From Phoronis australis (taxonomy: Eukaryota; Phoronida; Phoronidae), in the NCBI GenBank assembly GCA_002633005.1, contig NMRA01000099.1, positions 425,468-489,467 of the forward strand: DNA of 64,000 bases, given 5' to 3'. A model generated the notes under the pieces. The model was not told the DNA's origin. It searched no databases and was given only the letters and a program-made list of their open reading frames with translations. The position numbers and the translations under genes are program-made. This document shows, piece by piece, positions 37,500 to 48,910 of the stretch. Positions within the stretch are counted from its first letter, which is position 1, and each line of letters starts with the position of its first letter.

Positions 37500-38250
37500 A
37501 ATCACTGTATTATGATATCAGTGGTTTGGTTGAACTAGAAAAAAACTAATTTGAACATTTTAGTATAAATATCCATTCCCTAAACTTTAGATTCTCAGAA
37601 TTACAAAGTATCATGCGGCATTTAGAAGACAATTCGTGTCACTATGATGTATTATGTTTGCAAGAAATATAGTTGAACAATGATGACAATTACAACTTAT
37701 ATAACATGCACAATTATAAATTATATAGCAAATCACTTGAGCCATTTTGCAGTTCGCATGGTGGTCTTATTACATGCGTTCGAGAAAATACCAAGGTTAC
37801 AGACATAATTCAACATAAATTAACATACGAAGGTCTATTGATCAAGATCAAAACCGAAAAAATTGTAAATATTTACCGACCACCTCAATCACCTATCGGG
37901 ACTTTTGAAAATTTCATGCTTGATTTTATTCCAACTATGGTATCTAAACAACATAACTGTAGCAAGTTTATAGTAGCTGGTGTCTTTAATGATTAACTTG
38001 TTGACCATTATAGGCAATCGAAATAATTTCATCCCTTTCGATCATATGTTAATAAGATTTCCAACACAATTCCTCCAAAGTTCACGTCCTTTAATAGACA
38101 ACATTGTTACCAAAGTCTCTGCTTTGGCTCAGTCTTCAAACAGTGGCATATTATTTAGCAAGCTTTCCTATCATTGCCCCACATTGATCAAGTTTGAATC
38201 TAATACTGGAATAAAAACTCATGGAGAGCTTCCTTTACACCACTTCTGAA
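37500..38250 (+). pseudogene. Non-LTR retrotransposon, endonuclease domain (decayed)
   Basis: The frame reads FEHFSINIHSLNFRFSELQS, then HYDVLCLQEI, a stop, and continues to NIYRPPQSPIGTFENFMLDF and SKFIVAGVFND. A second frame gives SRPLIDNIVTKVSALAQSSN and SKLSYHCPTLI. These are the N-x-[RN]-S-L, LCLQE, YRPP, G(D)FN and S(D)H motifs of the APE-type endonuclease of non-LTR elements (CR1/L2/jockey-like). The aspartate of GDFN is replaced by valine, the SDH motif reads SYH, and stop codons and a frameshift are present, so it is dead. Confidence 0.8.
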
Positions 38251-38345
38251 CCAGTCTTCCTCAAAGTCTAGGATAGTGACATGTCACTATCCTAGACTTT
38301 GAGGAAGACTGGTTCAGAAGGGGTGCAAAGGAAGCTCTCCATGAG
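38218..38345. repeat. Near-perfect palindrome with 63-bp arms
   Basis: Bases 38218-38280 and 38283-38345 are reverse complements around a 2-bp centre, with two mismatches. Such a structure can form a cruciform and is usually unstable. It is made from a Penelope-like coding fragment present once in each orientation. Confidence 0.97.
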
Positions 38346-38420
38346 CGCATTGAGAGTCCCTCTTTAAATAAAAGAGGCGGCTTAAGATTCGATTTGTCAC
38401 AGGTATGGTATTTTGACGTC
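38283..38420 (+). pseudogene. Penelope-like element fragment, end of GIY-YIG endonuclease region
   Basis: The plus frame reads ILDFEEDWFRRGAKEALHER followed by IESPSLNKRGGLRFDLSQVW. This matches the usual C-terminal pattern (ILDxExxWFxRGVKEAIyxRxxxPSLNxxGG) after the GIY-YIG domain in Penelope-like and related retroelements. Only this tail is present. It is joined to an inverted copy of its own first 63 bases. Confidence 0.8.
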
Positions 38421-38559
38421 AATGCCGCGCCGTCTGGTCAAAACGCCACCAATTGGCCAGAATTACAAGCCAAGCTGAAGTCCGTGAGATGCAGACGCAA
38501 CGTCGCTAATTTTTTGTAAGTTTTTATTCCAGTATTAGAGTCAAACTTGATTTGTTTTC

Positions 38560-41440
38560 TTAACTGAATGTCTCAAAATTTTCATGCTTTATTGCCCTAC
38601 ATTCATATCTCTCAGTTTACAAAAGGCGATGCCAAAAAAAATTAGGAAACTAGCACTAGTACTTGCACCCCTCAGTCCGAGGTAAATTTTAGAAATGACT
38701 GACATTCCATAAAATTCGACCATCTTTTAAACTCTGATCCTTCTTGTGAAACCAACCACAATTATTATGTTTTACAGGCCAGTAGACCGCATTGCGCAGG
38801 GGGTGGTTCGAATTTCTTAAACGGTGGACCTTTGACATTTTGCAAACGTCGACACTGTGGAGTTTTCAGTATGGCCCTCAGTTGACGCAGTTTAATACGG
38901 GGAAGGGAAATATTTGTATACACAACGATGACTCCCAGCTCTATGTTTTTGAGATGAGACGGAATTAGTAATACCAGAGATGAGGATGCCGTGACTGTTG
39001 GTCGCAAAGAACGGGACTCAATTTGGATGTAATGTGGTTCAAAACGTTCTCGTGTTACTTCCTGCCAAATTTTCAAACCAGGCATGCTTAAATGAGTGAT
39101 TACACCTACTCGGACTGAAATATTTAGTCGGAGAATAACTTGCCGAAATTCATTTTTATCTAGTTATATTTTTGCGTATTACTTAAGCTGCTTATGTCGT
39201 TGGAAATGGGAACAGCTAACTACTTTCCATTCGGTTCGCTATTCCCAAGGTTCGCTACTGCGAAGGTTCACTACCACGCAAAGATCTAACTTTTTCAACT
39301 CCAGTGTAATTTGTACACTTTTACATGCAAAAATGAATGAAACAACGTCCGGGTACTAAAATACTTTGCTTGGCCGGATTTCATGCGCATGCGAAATTGC
39401 CCGCATGTCTCACGAACACGGAAAAATGAGAACGTTATTGCATTTCAAAGATATGGAGTGGAAATTTTGACGAATTATCAACCACGATACATTCATCAAA
39501 TCCATGTAATGGTCGCATCATTTTATAGCGCGACCTAAAAGTTTAAGGCCGCTGCGTCTGAACCTCACCCACCGGAACCACACACACGGCGGGTCGAAAT
39601 TAAATGTAGTTAGCAGACTTCCCTGTACCTAACAGTCTTCACGAAGTCAGTGAGCCCCATTCAGTCTTCTTAAATTTAAAACCGTTGGTCGCCGCAGCCC
39701 TGACCTGTGCCACAGATGTTGTCCATGCTTGAGAATGAGTCGTTAGTTACTGATTCAAGAATGACGATTGGCAGTGAGTGGAATCGAGCTCATTTGTAAA
39801 CAATGAAACCAATGTATTAAGAACTAGACGAAGTCAACTTTTGCACACCCTGTAAATGGTTACTAAATGTACACAAATACAATAATTTATTCATGTTTGT
39901 TACGACTCATTAGCAGACAATCAGAGTAATGAAATGTGTGGCTCAGTGGTTTGAGGTCGGGACTCCTGACGGAAAACCCGAGTTTGGCGAATCCTGGCTT
40001 CACTTGCTGCCAATCGAGCATTGCACAAGGGTGTCTCCTACTCCTCTGAGCTTGGTCTTACTAGTGAATACGTGAATATGTGCAAGGGTGTGAATTAAAA
40101 CCCGGATATAATGCAAATGCGACTCCTGACGCCGTTCTTATATTTAAAAAAAATAACTGTCGGAGTTCTGGTTTTGGAATTGTGGACATTCGAAGTAGTG
40201 AAATTTTGAAGGTGGCGAACCTTCGGAGTAGCGAACCTTCGGAATTGGGTATCTAACCTTGGAAATCTTTTCCGTCAAGTTAGTTGCTTGTATGAAGTCT
40301 GTGAGGTTGTGCACCATTGACTATTGACAAGAGAAGTCTATCTCCATTGACCATAGTTTTTATTGGGTCTAGACCTACTTTTCCCCTAAAATGTAAACGT
40401 GCTCGTTAGTGTTTTCTCACAGCAAGCGAACACGGTTAAAGTTAAATTCTGGTTTTTGAGCAGACGGAGGGCTACCTATAGTTAGCTTACCGTCGGCTTC
40501 TACTGAATTTAAAAGGACGGAAACGCACACACGTGTACACGCATGCATGTCAAGCCACCAATCCACAATCGAAGTGGACACTGGATGAAAAACATACCTG
40601 TATTTGACGAACACTTTCAATTCCAAATTTGAAAACGCCTGCCCTTTACCGCACTATGCTAGCAAGCAATATCCCATAACAAACCCTATTTTCTGCTTTT
40701 TCGTTTCTTAGTAGATTTTGAGGCATTCACCTACACCGCACTGTTTCTTTTTGGGAGCTCTCACGTGCGCTTATCTTGGTTAAATAATTCAGTTTTTGGC
40801 CACAGTAAGATTAAAACCCGGTTTAGAAATTTACTACTCTAGACCCCCTTGTTACCCTACGGTGTAGCCACCACGTGTGATCAATGCCGACGAGTAACAT
40901 AAAGCCTCCTTTAATCGTCTGCGCAATCCTTGTCATCTACACAAATACTACTCGGGTGAAGTCGGCCTGGTACGACCCGAAGATTACGCGAAGCGCTTTG
41001 AATGAGAAGCAAATTCAAAATTATTATTAGTTAGTAGTACAAGTAGCTGCAACAAATTTGTTGTTGTTCATATGTATCATATCTTTAACGGATAGGCTGG
41101 GATTGGACCTTTTCCCCTCCCCCTGGCCACTGGCCTGCTTTACTAACATCTTAACTTCACTACGAGATAAACACTTCCTAAATAAAAAAATAATTGGATG
41201 AAGCACGACATACTCCTTTCAATAAAATTTAGAGACAAACTAACATAAACTGAAAAGAACACCTACTTTGCTTGTTTACTTTACTTATAAACACAACCTA
41301 CAAAATTAAAATATGATCCTTAAATATGTAATAAAGCAAGCACAAACAAAGTTTAATCAGCAGGGATTTCGAAAAACCAACAACGACATAAAAAAAAATA
41401 ATATAAGTCTGTAACACACAACCCTTAAGAAGAAAGTAAA
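38560..41440. other. Repeat-rich stretch without a supported gene
   Basis: This lies between the two parts of the non-LTR element and could be later insertions. Blocks of 'aaggttcgctactgcgaagg' type occur at about 39235-39275 and, in reverse, at about 40200-40245. A SINE sits at 39.9-40.15 kb. The 87- and 106-codon open frames near 38.8-39.4 kb show no domain and overlap on opposite strands. Confidence 0.5.
39934..40152 (+). repeat. tRNA-derived SINE
   Basis: The head reads TGTGTGGCTCAGTGGTTTGA (perfect A-box core TGGCTCAGTGG), with GAGTTTGGCGAATCC as a B box carrying a small insertion. About 120 bp of body follows and the element ends in an A-rich tail near 40145 (taaaaaaaataac). The order head, body, A tail is that of a SINE. 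Confidence 0.65.
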
Positions 41441-41449
41441 TTCCCAAAA

Positions 41450-42745
41450 TTTATAAATATCAACAATGACACAATTTCAAATCAAAAAGAACTTGTGGAA
41501 AATTTTAATCACTTTTTCGTTAACAAAGGCAAAATTCAGCCCCACAGCCAGGACATCTATTTGATGAATTCTCCAATTATTTTTCAACTTTTCCCCAAAA
41601 CACTGTTAGATTCAACCACGTATCTGAAGATATTGTTTTGAAACGCATTCGATTACTCAAGTCTAAGTCTTATTTTTATCATAATGGACTGTCAACATTT
41701 TTTTTAAAACAGCCCTGCCCTCCCAGACACTATTATAACCTTTGACTCTTATGGTATTACTCCAAACAAATTAAAAACAGCAAAAGTTATTCTAATTTTC
41801 AAGAAAATGATCTTGATCCCAATATACTAAACAATTATTGTCCTTTATGTGTCTTTACATCTATCTCCAAATTTTTTGTAAAAAATGGTTTACGAGCAAA
41901 TTTACACATACCTCATACAACATGATTTTATACACTTCTCAGCACAGTATGGGTTTCGGACCAATCACTCGACTGAACAAGCAGCCCCTGAGTTGATAAA
42001 GAGAATCTATGAATATCTTGATAATAACTACACCCTGTTAGCTATATTCATGGAACTTTCAAAAGCATTTGACACAAGAGACCATAATACATTACTGCAA
42101 AAATTAACAAAATATGATATCCTGAACACAGAACTTAACTGGTTTTCTATTTGCCTACAGAACAGGTCACAGATTGTTGCATATAATAACATTTCATCGT
42201 CATTATCAAACATCTCTACTGGGGTCTCCAAAGCTCAATATTAGGCCCACAATATTTTCATTAATGTTCTACACTCTGTAACTCCATTGAATGTCCCCAT
42301 GTACGCTGACGACACTTGTGTACTCACTCTTATAGTTCTGAACTCATCGATAGAGAGCTCCAACAGAGCAGATTCCATGAACAATCGATTACAAACTATT
42401 TATCTATGATCCCCAGAAAATAAGCTCTCCTTTAACGTCTCAAAAACGAGATGCATGCTTTTCCACTTTAGCCAGAATAGAACAATTAAAACTCAGTCCC
42501 CACTATTGAAATGAAGAACACATTTCTAATTTACGTATTACACTACAAATTCCTAGGAATACACATTGTTTTATACCCTTCTATGGCATGACTATAAGAA
42601 ATGTCAAAAAAATCTCCGTTTCTTAGCTACACTCGCCCAATTTGTAAAACTCTACAAACGTTATCTTGATTAAAGTTTTACTACAAATGTATAAACAGAA
42701 TTCATTCAAGAATATCGGCCACTTCGAGAAAACATGCCCAGAACA
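41450..42745 (+). pseudogene. Non-LTR retrotransposon, reverse transcriptase domain (decayed)
   Basis: Frames read ISNQKELVENFNHFFVNKGK (linker before RT), then a damaged stretch, then QYGFRTNHSTEQAAPELIKR, LLAIFMELSKAFDTRDHNTL, LQKLTKYDIL, STGVSKAQY and MYADDTCVLTL, then NKLSFNVSKTRCMLFHFSQN. These are RT motifs of CR1/L2/jockey-type elements, including the catalytic aspartate in the SKAFDT block and the YADD box. Stops and frameshifts are frequent. Its strand and type agree with the endonuclease part at 37.5 kb, so both may be one element split by insertions. Confidence 0.85.
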
Positions 42746-43269
42746 CCACCATCACAATTTCCCGGTTACAGAATGGGTTTTATGGTTCTTGGTGGCCACG
42801 GTGGGTCTTCTTTCCCCATAGTTGACATGTAATTCGCTTAAAGCGCTGGTCACTCTTATCGGTGCAGATTTTGAAAGGAGTTTTAAATATTTTCTCCAAA
42901 CTTTTGACGGTTATGGAGGGTTAAAGGACATTATTTTGTTAAGATGGTGGACGAAACTGTGGACTCGTATCTCATTAGAATTTGAAAGTCATATGAGTGA
43001 CAGTTGATTCTATCCGCTCACCTTCCTTCCATCACCGGGACAACTTCCAACACAACTGCGCGATTTCACAAAAATAGGAAAAGAGAAATGGCTAATTCCT
43101 TCACTGGGCCCTCTCTCGTCCAAGTCCTGACGCCAACCAGGGGCGGATACAGGATTTTGAGTTAAGGAGGGCCAGGGCCCAGAGTATTAGCCAGGCCTTT
43201 TGCCCGCCAGACATTCTCACCCCGGACTGCCAAATGGAATCTGGGAAAATTTTAGGGGAGGAATTCCCC

Positions 43270-44410
43270 TCCACCCCTTAAATTCGCCACTGCCAACGTA
43301 CAAGGCAGCTAAGCATCTTGATGATATCATAAACTGTACATTCAGAGTTGCCACTCCAGTCGTCAAGATTTCATTGCTATATATTGCTCACACACACAAG
43401 TGGCATCCCCTCGTCAACCTATGTCGCTTGATGTTGAGTCTGTTTTTCACCAATGTGCCTGTTGATGAGACCATTGCCACCATTTTGGATAGCGTATACC
43501 ATGTCCCACATTTAAAGTCACCAGAGATTTCACTAACTCATATGAGAGAGTTGTTCAGGGACCATCTGCCGTGCGCTACCAAAGTATCGCCATATGAATG
43601 GCAAATTCACTCTACAAAAAGATGGACTTTCCGCTGGGTCCCACTTTTTCGGAATTCTGTATGTCTGAAGTGAAAAAGGGATAGCAACGTGATCGGTGGT
43701 ATTCCTATCTATATTTGAATATTTTTGTTTATTTGGTCTATTTTGTGCAGTGCGTGGTGAACTTAAGCGTCACTCTGTTTTGAACTTTACCTACGAGCTT
43801 CCTGTAAATGACAAAATTCCGTTTTTTACGTGCTTGTGAACCATTCTCCATTTGAATTGTCTACATCAGTTTATCACAATCAAGATGTAGGTCGCATAAG
43901 GCAAACCCTAGCTGGTGAATGGCTACACCAATGCATTTGTCCACCGTCATATTAGTCGAGTTGTGTCAAAAATTAATTGTGAATCAACTGCACGTCGGAC
44001 CACTGTGATCAAAAAGGTATTTTACAAAAGTTATTACCTCCGAACACACCATTAAGAAAATCATTTGGGATAAGTTATGCTCTATCATGAACGATTGTCA
44101 TTCAAATGTCGTTACATTGGTCAAACGGCAACGTTTACTGTCTTTCCCGTCGGTTATCTATGCATCTTCAAAATGTCGCCATTCAAGAGCGTTTTCTGCA
44201 ATGTCATGAACGCCGGTAAAATTACCTGTAAAGAAATTATGAAAAATACGTCATTCGGCAAGTACTAGAGCGGCACGATGCGCTGCGATTGAAAGTATTG
44301 GAGTCCCTTTTGATTGCATTCGAGAAGCCTGTTTTTAATGAGCAACAAACAGTGTCGTGCTGCACGCTGCACTTGTTTGCGTGATTCCCCCGCCTCTGCA
44401 AGGAAAGACG
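43270..44410 (+). pseudogene. Penelope-like retroelement, RT plus GIY-YIG region (decayed)
   Basis: Successive frames read LSLFFTNVPVDETIATILDS, SPEISLTHMRELF and a degraded VPLF block (RT). Then come SVLNFTYELPVNDKIPF, FKCRYIGQT followed after a frameshift by SRRLSMHLQNVAIQERFLQC (GIY-YIG region), and LRLKVLESLLIAFEKPVFNE at the end. The order RT then GIY-YIG is that of Penelope-like elements. Several stops and frame changes make it inactive. The region looks nearly full length for the C-terminal two thirds of the protein. Confidence 0.75.
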
Positions 44411-44699
44411 AGAGCAAAATAAACTGTCGCTTATATCAGTGTACAAGACTGTACACACCTGGTTGCCACTGACCCCTCACACACCTACATATCATGTAAT
44501 TCCCACTCTCATTCCTTCGAGAGAACATGGCACTCCATCATATGCAAACTCTTTCTTCCTGTTTTACTCTAGAATAGACTCCCACTGACAAGACGTCATC
44601 TCCTCACCAGAAACAATAGAGACATTCACAGGTCACATCTCAAACATTAACCTTACCCAGTACATAATAAAACTTATTTAACTTGGCACTAACCCGACC

Positions 44700-44880
44700 G
44701 TGTTTACCTCATGCTCCGTCGAGAACAAGAATGCACCACACTGGTCGTGGCTGCACGCACCATGGCGAACTGACGACAACGGAGATATTCTGGAATTCTA
44801 CATCTTTGCTGACTAGCGGTGTGAGACTTTCCTTTGGCGATTAATCATGATATTTGTTTTGTTGTAATGAATAAAATGAC
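44700..44880 (+). other. Coding-like stretch with nearby AATAAA, unassigned
   Basis: The plus frame gives NKNAPHWSWLHAPWRTDDNG then DILEFYIFAD and a stop at about 44815. The codons look like real coding sequence and an AATAAA lies about 50 bases downstream (44869). This could be a last exon or the end of a transposon gene. No family was recognised and no upstream exon found. The opposite strand also offers a start in good context with a donor (MVRAATTSVVHSC...), so even the strand is uncertain. Confidence 0.25.
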
Positions 44881-44943
44881 AATTTCAAGACATTTGCGTT
44901 CCCAAATCTTGATTTTTAATTAAATAACCTGAGATGTGTCAGC

Positions 44944-45126
44944 ATGCAGTTTTCCGTCGACCGTTCGAATAATTTATTACATGTAGTAGGTGACGCAACG
45001 CCGCAACAAAGAAGACAATTAGTTTCATTCCTCACCGACAGGATTGATAGTCCAAAACCGGGTCGATTGGAAATGACTTACCTGGGAAACAGTACTGAAG
45101 AATTTGTGAAATATGACCGAATTTGA
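44944..45126 (+). CDS. Small ORF, 60 codons, unassigned
   Basis: ATG to TGA encoding MQFSVDRSNNLLHVVGDATP, QQRRQLVSFLTDRIDSPKPG and a 20-residue tail ending VKYDRI. The composition is protein-like (charged, no low complexity), and the tail is acidic then aromatic. No domain is recognised. It could be a stand-alone small protein, a terminal exon or a transposon scrap. Confidence 0.25.
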   Translation: MQFSVDRSNNLLHVVGDATPQQRRQLVSFLTDRIDSPKPGRLEMTYLGNSTEEFVKYDRI

Positions 45127-45202
45127 GAGACAGGAATAAATTTATGGATATGATTGAATTTATAAATGAAGCATTGCATTTTTAACATAGGATTAAATTT
45201 AT

Positions 45203-45374
45203 AAAACAGCGGTGAATTCATATAATTGTATTGAATGTTCGCAATAAGATTGATTTTTTATTGAATGAGATTGCAGAATGGAATTTGTAAAACAGCATTG
45301 AATTCATGCAGTTGTATTGAATATTCACAATAAAATTGATTTTTATATTGGATGAGATTGCAGAATTGAATTTA
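45203..45374. repeat. Tandem duplication, 86-bp period, two units
   Basis: The unit beginning aaaacagc(g/a)(g/t)tgaattcat and ending ttgcagaat(g/t)gaattt occurs at 45203 and 45289 with about ten differences. Related fragments precede it from about 45130. Confidence 0.88.
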
Positions 45375-45694
45375 CAAAAAAGATCTTTTATTGCCCATAT
45401 ACAGGCATGTAAAAACAGTTTGGCTTTCAGGAAATGTTTCGTTTGATCACAGATTGTATTCCCCGGTCTATATTATTACTGTAGTACGCTGTGGTTCCCT
45501 AGCAGATACTGTTCATGTAGATTTAGATCAGTCGCCATACGGCCATCGTTTGGGATAAAATTTACTAAACATTTGTTTTTAACTAAAATTAAGCTGAACG
45601 GGGCTTTCATTCCATGTCTTATGAAATGTCTCTCGAAAAAATGCTAAGGGGAAAATGGACGTATCTCCTACACTAAACTGTAGATTGTACATTA

Positions 45695-46500
45695 TGTCTT
45701 CTAAAAGTAGCAGCAACCGCGTAACATCATTCAGATTTGACAGTGTTCAGTCGCTGTCACGTCGCCTCAACGACCGCATCTGTCGACTGTAATCAGTCAC
45801 TTAGCAACCATCTTTGTCCGTTGTAATCCTTGTAGCACGGCGTTTTCTATTGATCGGTAACTGCGTAAATACCTATGGCCACTTGTAAGATGAAATATTT
45901 TTTCCAGAACACTCTATTCAAATGAAATTTGCGTATGCGCTTGTATCTATACCAACTATTTGGTGTTCAATTTCTTTAAATCGTACATGTAGGCTCGTCT
46001 TTGTGTGGTCACCGACTGTCAACTGCCATAAATCCAACAATGGTAGCTATTCACGAGGAGTATCACGGAAATTTCAGATTGGTCGACAAAGCAACGAACT
46101 ATGTTCATGTGAAACACGTCAGTTTTAGAAAATAACCTAGAACGTGAGATTGGTATAAAAAAGAAAGCACTATCGTTGATGGGATTCGAGAACTTGAAGA
46201 CTTTTTAATTGAACAAAGGCAATATTCTCGATGGTTTTATGACTAAAAGTATGGGTACATCTTCGAAAGAATTCCGCGAATAACATTTGTTTGGAATGTT
46301 GTTAATAGGAAACCATAACTGAATGAAATTGTTCCTTCGAAACTCGTTGTGCGATCAGACTGCAGGTCAGGAATGTGATTTCTTGAGGGTCGTACATCGG
46401 ATAAAGATGCTCAACGTTCATGTTCTGACAACTGTAAAAAAGGGTTCTGCTATTTTTGTAGTGGAAATGTTTGAATGACGAACTACTACAAAACGTCACG
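45695..46500 (+). other. Cluster of short coding-like frames, possible pseudogene
   Basis: On the plus strand, ATG at 45695 opens MSSKSSSNRVTSFRFDSVQS LSRRLNDRICRL and a stop. Near 46041, MVAIHEEYHGNFRLVDKATN continues YVHVKHVSFRK and a stop. Near 46165-46250, ESTIVDGIRELEDFLIEQRQ YSRWFYD is followed by a stop and KYGYIFERIPRITFVWN in frame. The pieces look coding but lie in different frames with stops, as expected of a decayed gene or transposon. No family is recognised. Confidence 0.2.
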
Positions 46501-46712
46501 ATGACACAGATCTTTTTTGAAAATTTCTTAGGGGAGGGCCCTCAAATCCACCTTGACATGCAACGTCTCTCGTGCTTTCCCGGTTGCCCGAAAAGTATTA
46601 GGGAACATTAGTTCTGGAGTTACTTGCCGTACTGTGAATTTCTTGTTTGAAAATAGCCGTGCAACTTAACAACCGGCTATAAATACGCGCGCTTTGTTTG
46701 TCTTCATTTTTG

Positions 46713-46898
46713 TCAAACGATATTCCAACATGCCATGGTTATTTTCATTTCATGACCTGCAAGGGTTTTGACTTGTACGGAAATCGACTGATTCATAGAC
46801 GAGTTTTTGCTATCACGAGAGTCATGTGAGACATTGTTGATAATGAACTTTGATGCTTCCTGGAATTCGAGAAAATCTTTATCATCCGATATCACTCG
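46713..46898 (-). CDS. Possible terminal exon, unassigned
   Basis: A strong acceptor (tgactcacaatttcttag) on the minus strand is followed by an open frame RVISDDKDFLEFQEASKFII, NNVSHDSRDSKNSSMNQSIS and VQVKTLAGHEMKITMACWNI V, then a stop. The VQVKTLAGHEMKI part faintly recalls the first strand of ubiquitin-like folds, but the frame stops before the fold could be completed. No upstream exon with a matching phase was found, so it may be a relic. Confidence 0.3.
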   Translation of the reverse strand, partial: RVISDDKDFLEFQEASKFIINNVSHDSRDSKNSSMNQSISVQVKTLAGHEMKITMACWNIV

Positions 46899-46899
46899 C

Positions 46900-48600
46900 T
46901 AAGAAATTGTGAGTCAGTGAATTTTGACGTAGCTTGATGAAATTCGATCAGTTCTATATTATTCACACACACACCTCACCCCCGGGGGTGGGGGGGGCAG
47001 CCACTAGAAATCCAGGCACCCATTTTGCAACGACAGAACCGCATACTTTCAAACTGCACCCTTTCGAATCATGAACTTTTCTCAAACTTGACCTAATAAA
47101 GAGAAATGGTATCTTACCAGAGATTACCTATTATACGTTATTTACCGGTATTCATTTTATTGTAATTGTTCTAGTCATAATAAATGACCTTATATCGCCT
47201 ACCTCTGTCTCCTTTTCATCTCTGGTAACGAGCTTGCGACGCACGTATCATTTATCTATTATTCGGGACATATGTCGATCATAAATAGACGATACTCCAT
47301 TTACACAATCCAATGGTAATTCTTCCCGCCCTTCACTGGATTTCGCGTTTGGCGAGAGGACTTTCATACTTTATTTTACCGTAGGCACACTGTAAATAAT
47401 GGAGGTTACTTCTCTTTGGCACTCTAATAAAGGGAATTTCACAAAGATGCCCTCCTAAAGACGGGATAACGTGCTTGGGTCTACAACTGTGACCCTTTCT
47501 CGCAAATGTTTGTTGAAGCATAGGTTGTGGTTTGACAAACTGCGAATTCTGCACCCTTATGGCGAGGGGAGTATGAAATTGATGACGACCAAGGGGGCTG
47601 AAGTGGTTGCGACTGGGATGAATTTGACTTTAAGACCACGGCAAAAGTTTGGCGAAGTCAGATCAGGTTGTGTCCCCTTCCGCACAGTACACTTTGATAC
47701 CTTCACCCAAGCCTACTACAGCAAGCAAAGGGGGATGGGGGAAGGGTGTTGGTGGTAAAACCATTGTTCTCAGTCGAGGTATATAACTGATATACTTTTA
47801 ATTGGTTTTCGCAGTTAAGGATTAATTTACGTTTACAATGTATGCAATGTATGCAGGCAATTTAAATAATTCATTTAACAGTGTCTGCCTGAGAAAATCA
47901 AGTATTACTGTGAACGTAGGTGTAAACCAAACGTCAGTGGTCTGATCCTTGGAATTCTTATCTCTGTGTAGTTAAAAGATAGATCATTTTACTCATTCCT
48001 ATTGTTTCATTTCAATGAGCTCCCAGTGAACAAATAAATTAGTGAACCTTAGCCTTTAGGAGGGGTTGACAGTGGAATTTATTTCTCTCGTTTTCTATTT
48101 ATGAACCACTGTGTAGTAACTGAATTTCTGTCCACCAAATCTGAGTCTGGATCAATCGGAAGTCTCTTTCGTGCTCTCGTTACTCTAGAGAGCCCCAATA
48201 TGAAAAGTTCTATATTAAATTACGCGGTTAATAATTAATCCTCCCATTAAAAATTAATTTGCAGCAATTTGAGTATTAATTTCCACGGGCATTAAGAATT
48301 AATTTACACCGTTATAATCAATTTACGCACGTAACTTCCTCCAATTTGTCCAACGACAGCCAATTGACCTGCTAGTTCCGGTTCAAGTGCTGACACTTGA
48401 AAGAACCTCGTCAACCTCCTAATTTCCTTTTAAGCACACAAACAAGCAAGAAAACTTTACAACCGTACCGCAGTCATTTCCCCATGTCAAGAAACCCAGT
48501 AACCTGTGCGTAACTTTAGTCCATAGTGGGCAACTATTGTTCTTATGTCCACTTGAACAAGTTTCATCCATGGCTGCTAAAGTTTACACAGATATCAGGG
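46900..48600. other. Intergenic, no supported gene
   Basis: Contains a short AC run and a C/G tract (cacccccgggggtggggggg) near 46969-47000. A TTAATT-rich block at about 48225-48320 repeats 'attaatttrc' in both directions. Open frames at 47.3-47.8 kb overlap on opposite strands and have no recognised domain. Confidence 0.5.
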
Positions 48601-48611
48601 CAAGAATTAAG

Positions 48612-48730
48612 TAGCTATCTCGCGGCATGAGAAAGACATAGTCAAAGTCACGTGCTCTTATTTGAAATACACGCCACTATCTCGCGTAATCTCACGAAGT
48701 CTTGCTTTTCGCGCGAGGTCCTAATCTGCT
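48612..48730. mobile_element. Short palindromic element, family E copy
   Basis: Shares cacgtgctcttatttgaaat, tctcgcgtaatctcacgaag and cgaggtccta with the well-bounded copy at 49543-49683. The left half is decayed. Confidence 0.6.
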
Positions 48731-48910
48731 CAGGACACGCTTTAAACTACCGTAGCTGCATGGCTAACTTCATGCAATACAAGCGCAGTGCCGAGTGTTT
48801 TTGTAACCAAGGTGGAGGATTTGTTGCCGCTACATGTGACGTCCCACATATTTTGCAGCGGACATTAAAATCCAAAGCGAGGCTCACTACGATAAGGTGG
48901 TACTGAACAG

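Larger units (their letters stand above)
38186..38553. repeat. Outer inverted repeat around the palindrome
   Basis: Outside the palindrome, 38186-38219 (from inside the dead endonuclease frame) reappears inverted at about 38518-38551 (tttttattccagtattaga) with one or two changes. About 170 bp of extra Penelope-derived sequence sits in the right arm only. The whole is therefore a nested inverted duplication of two different retroelements. Confidence 0.85.

Noticed and set aside
47333-47758. Genes on both strands (73 and 95 codons)
   Set aside because: They overlap in opposite directions, with no domain and no splice support.
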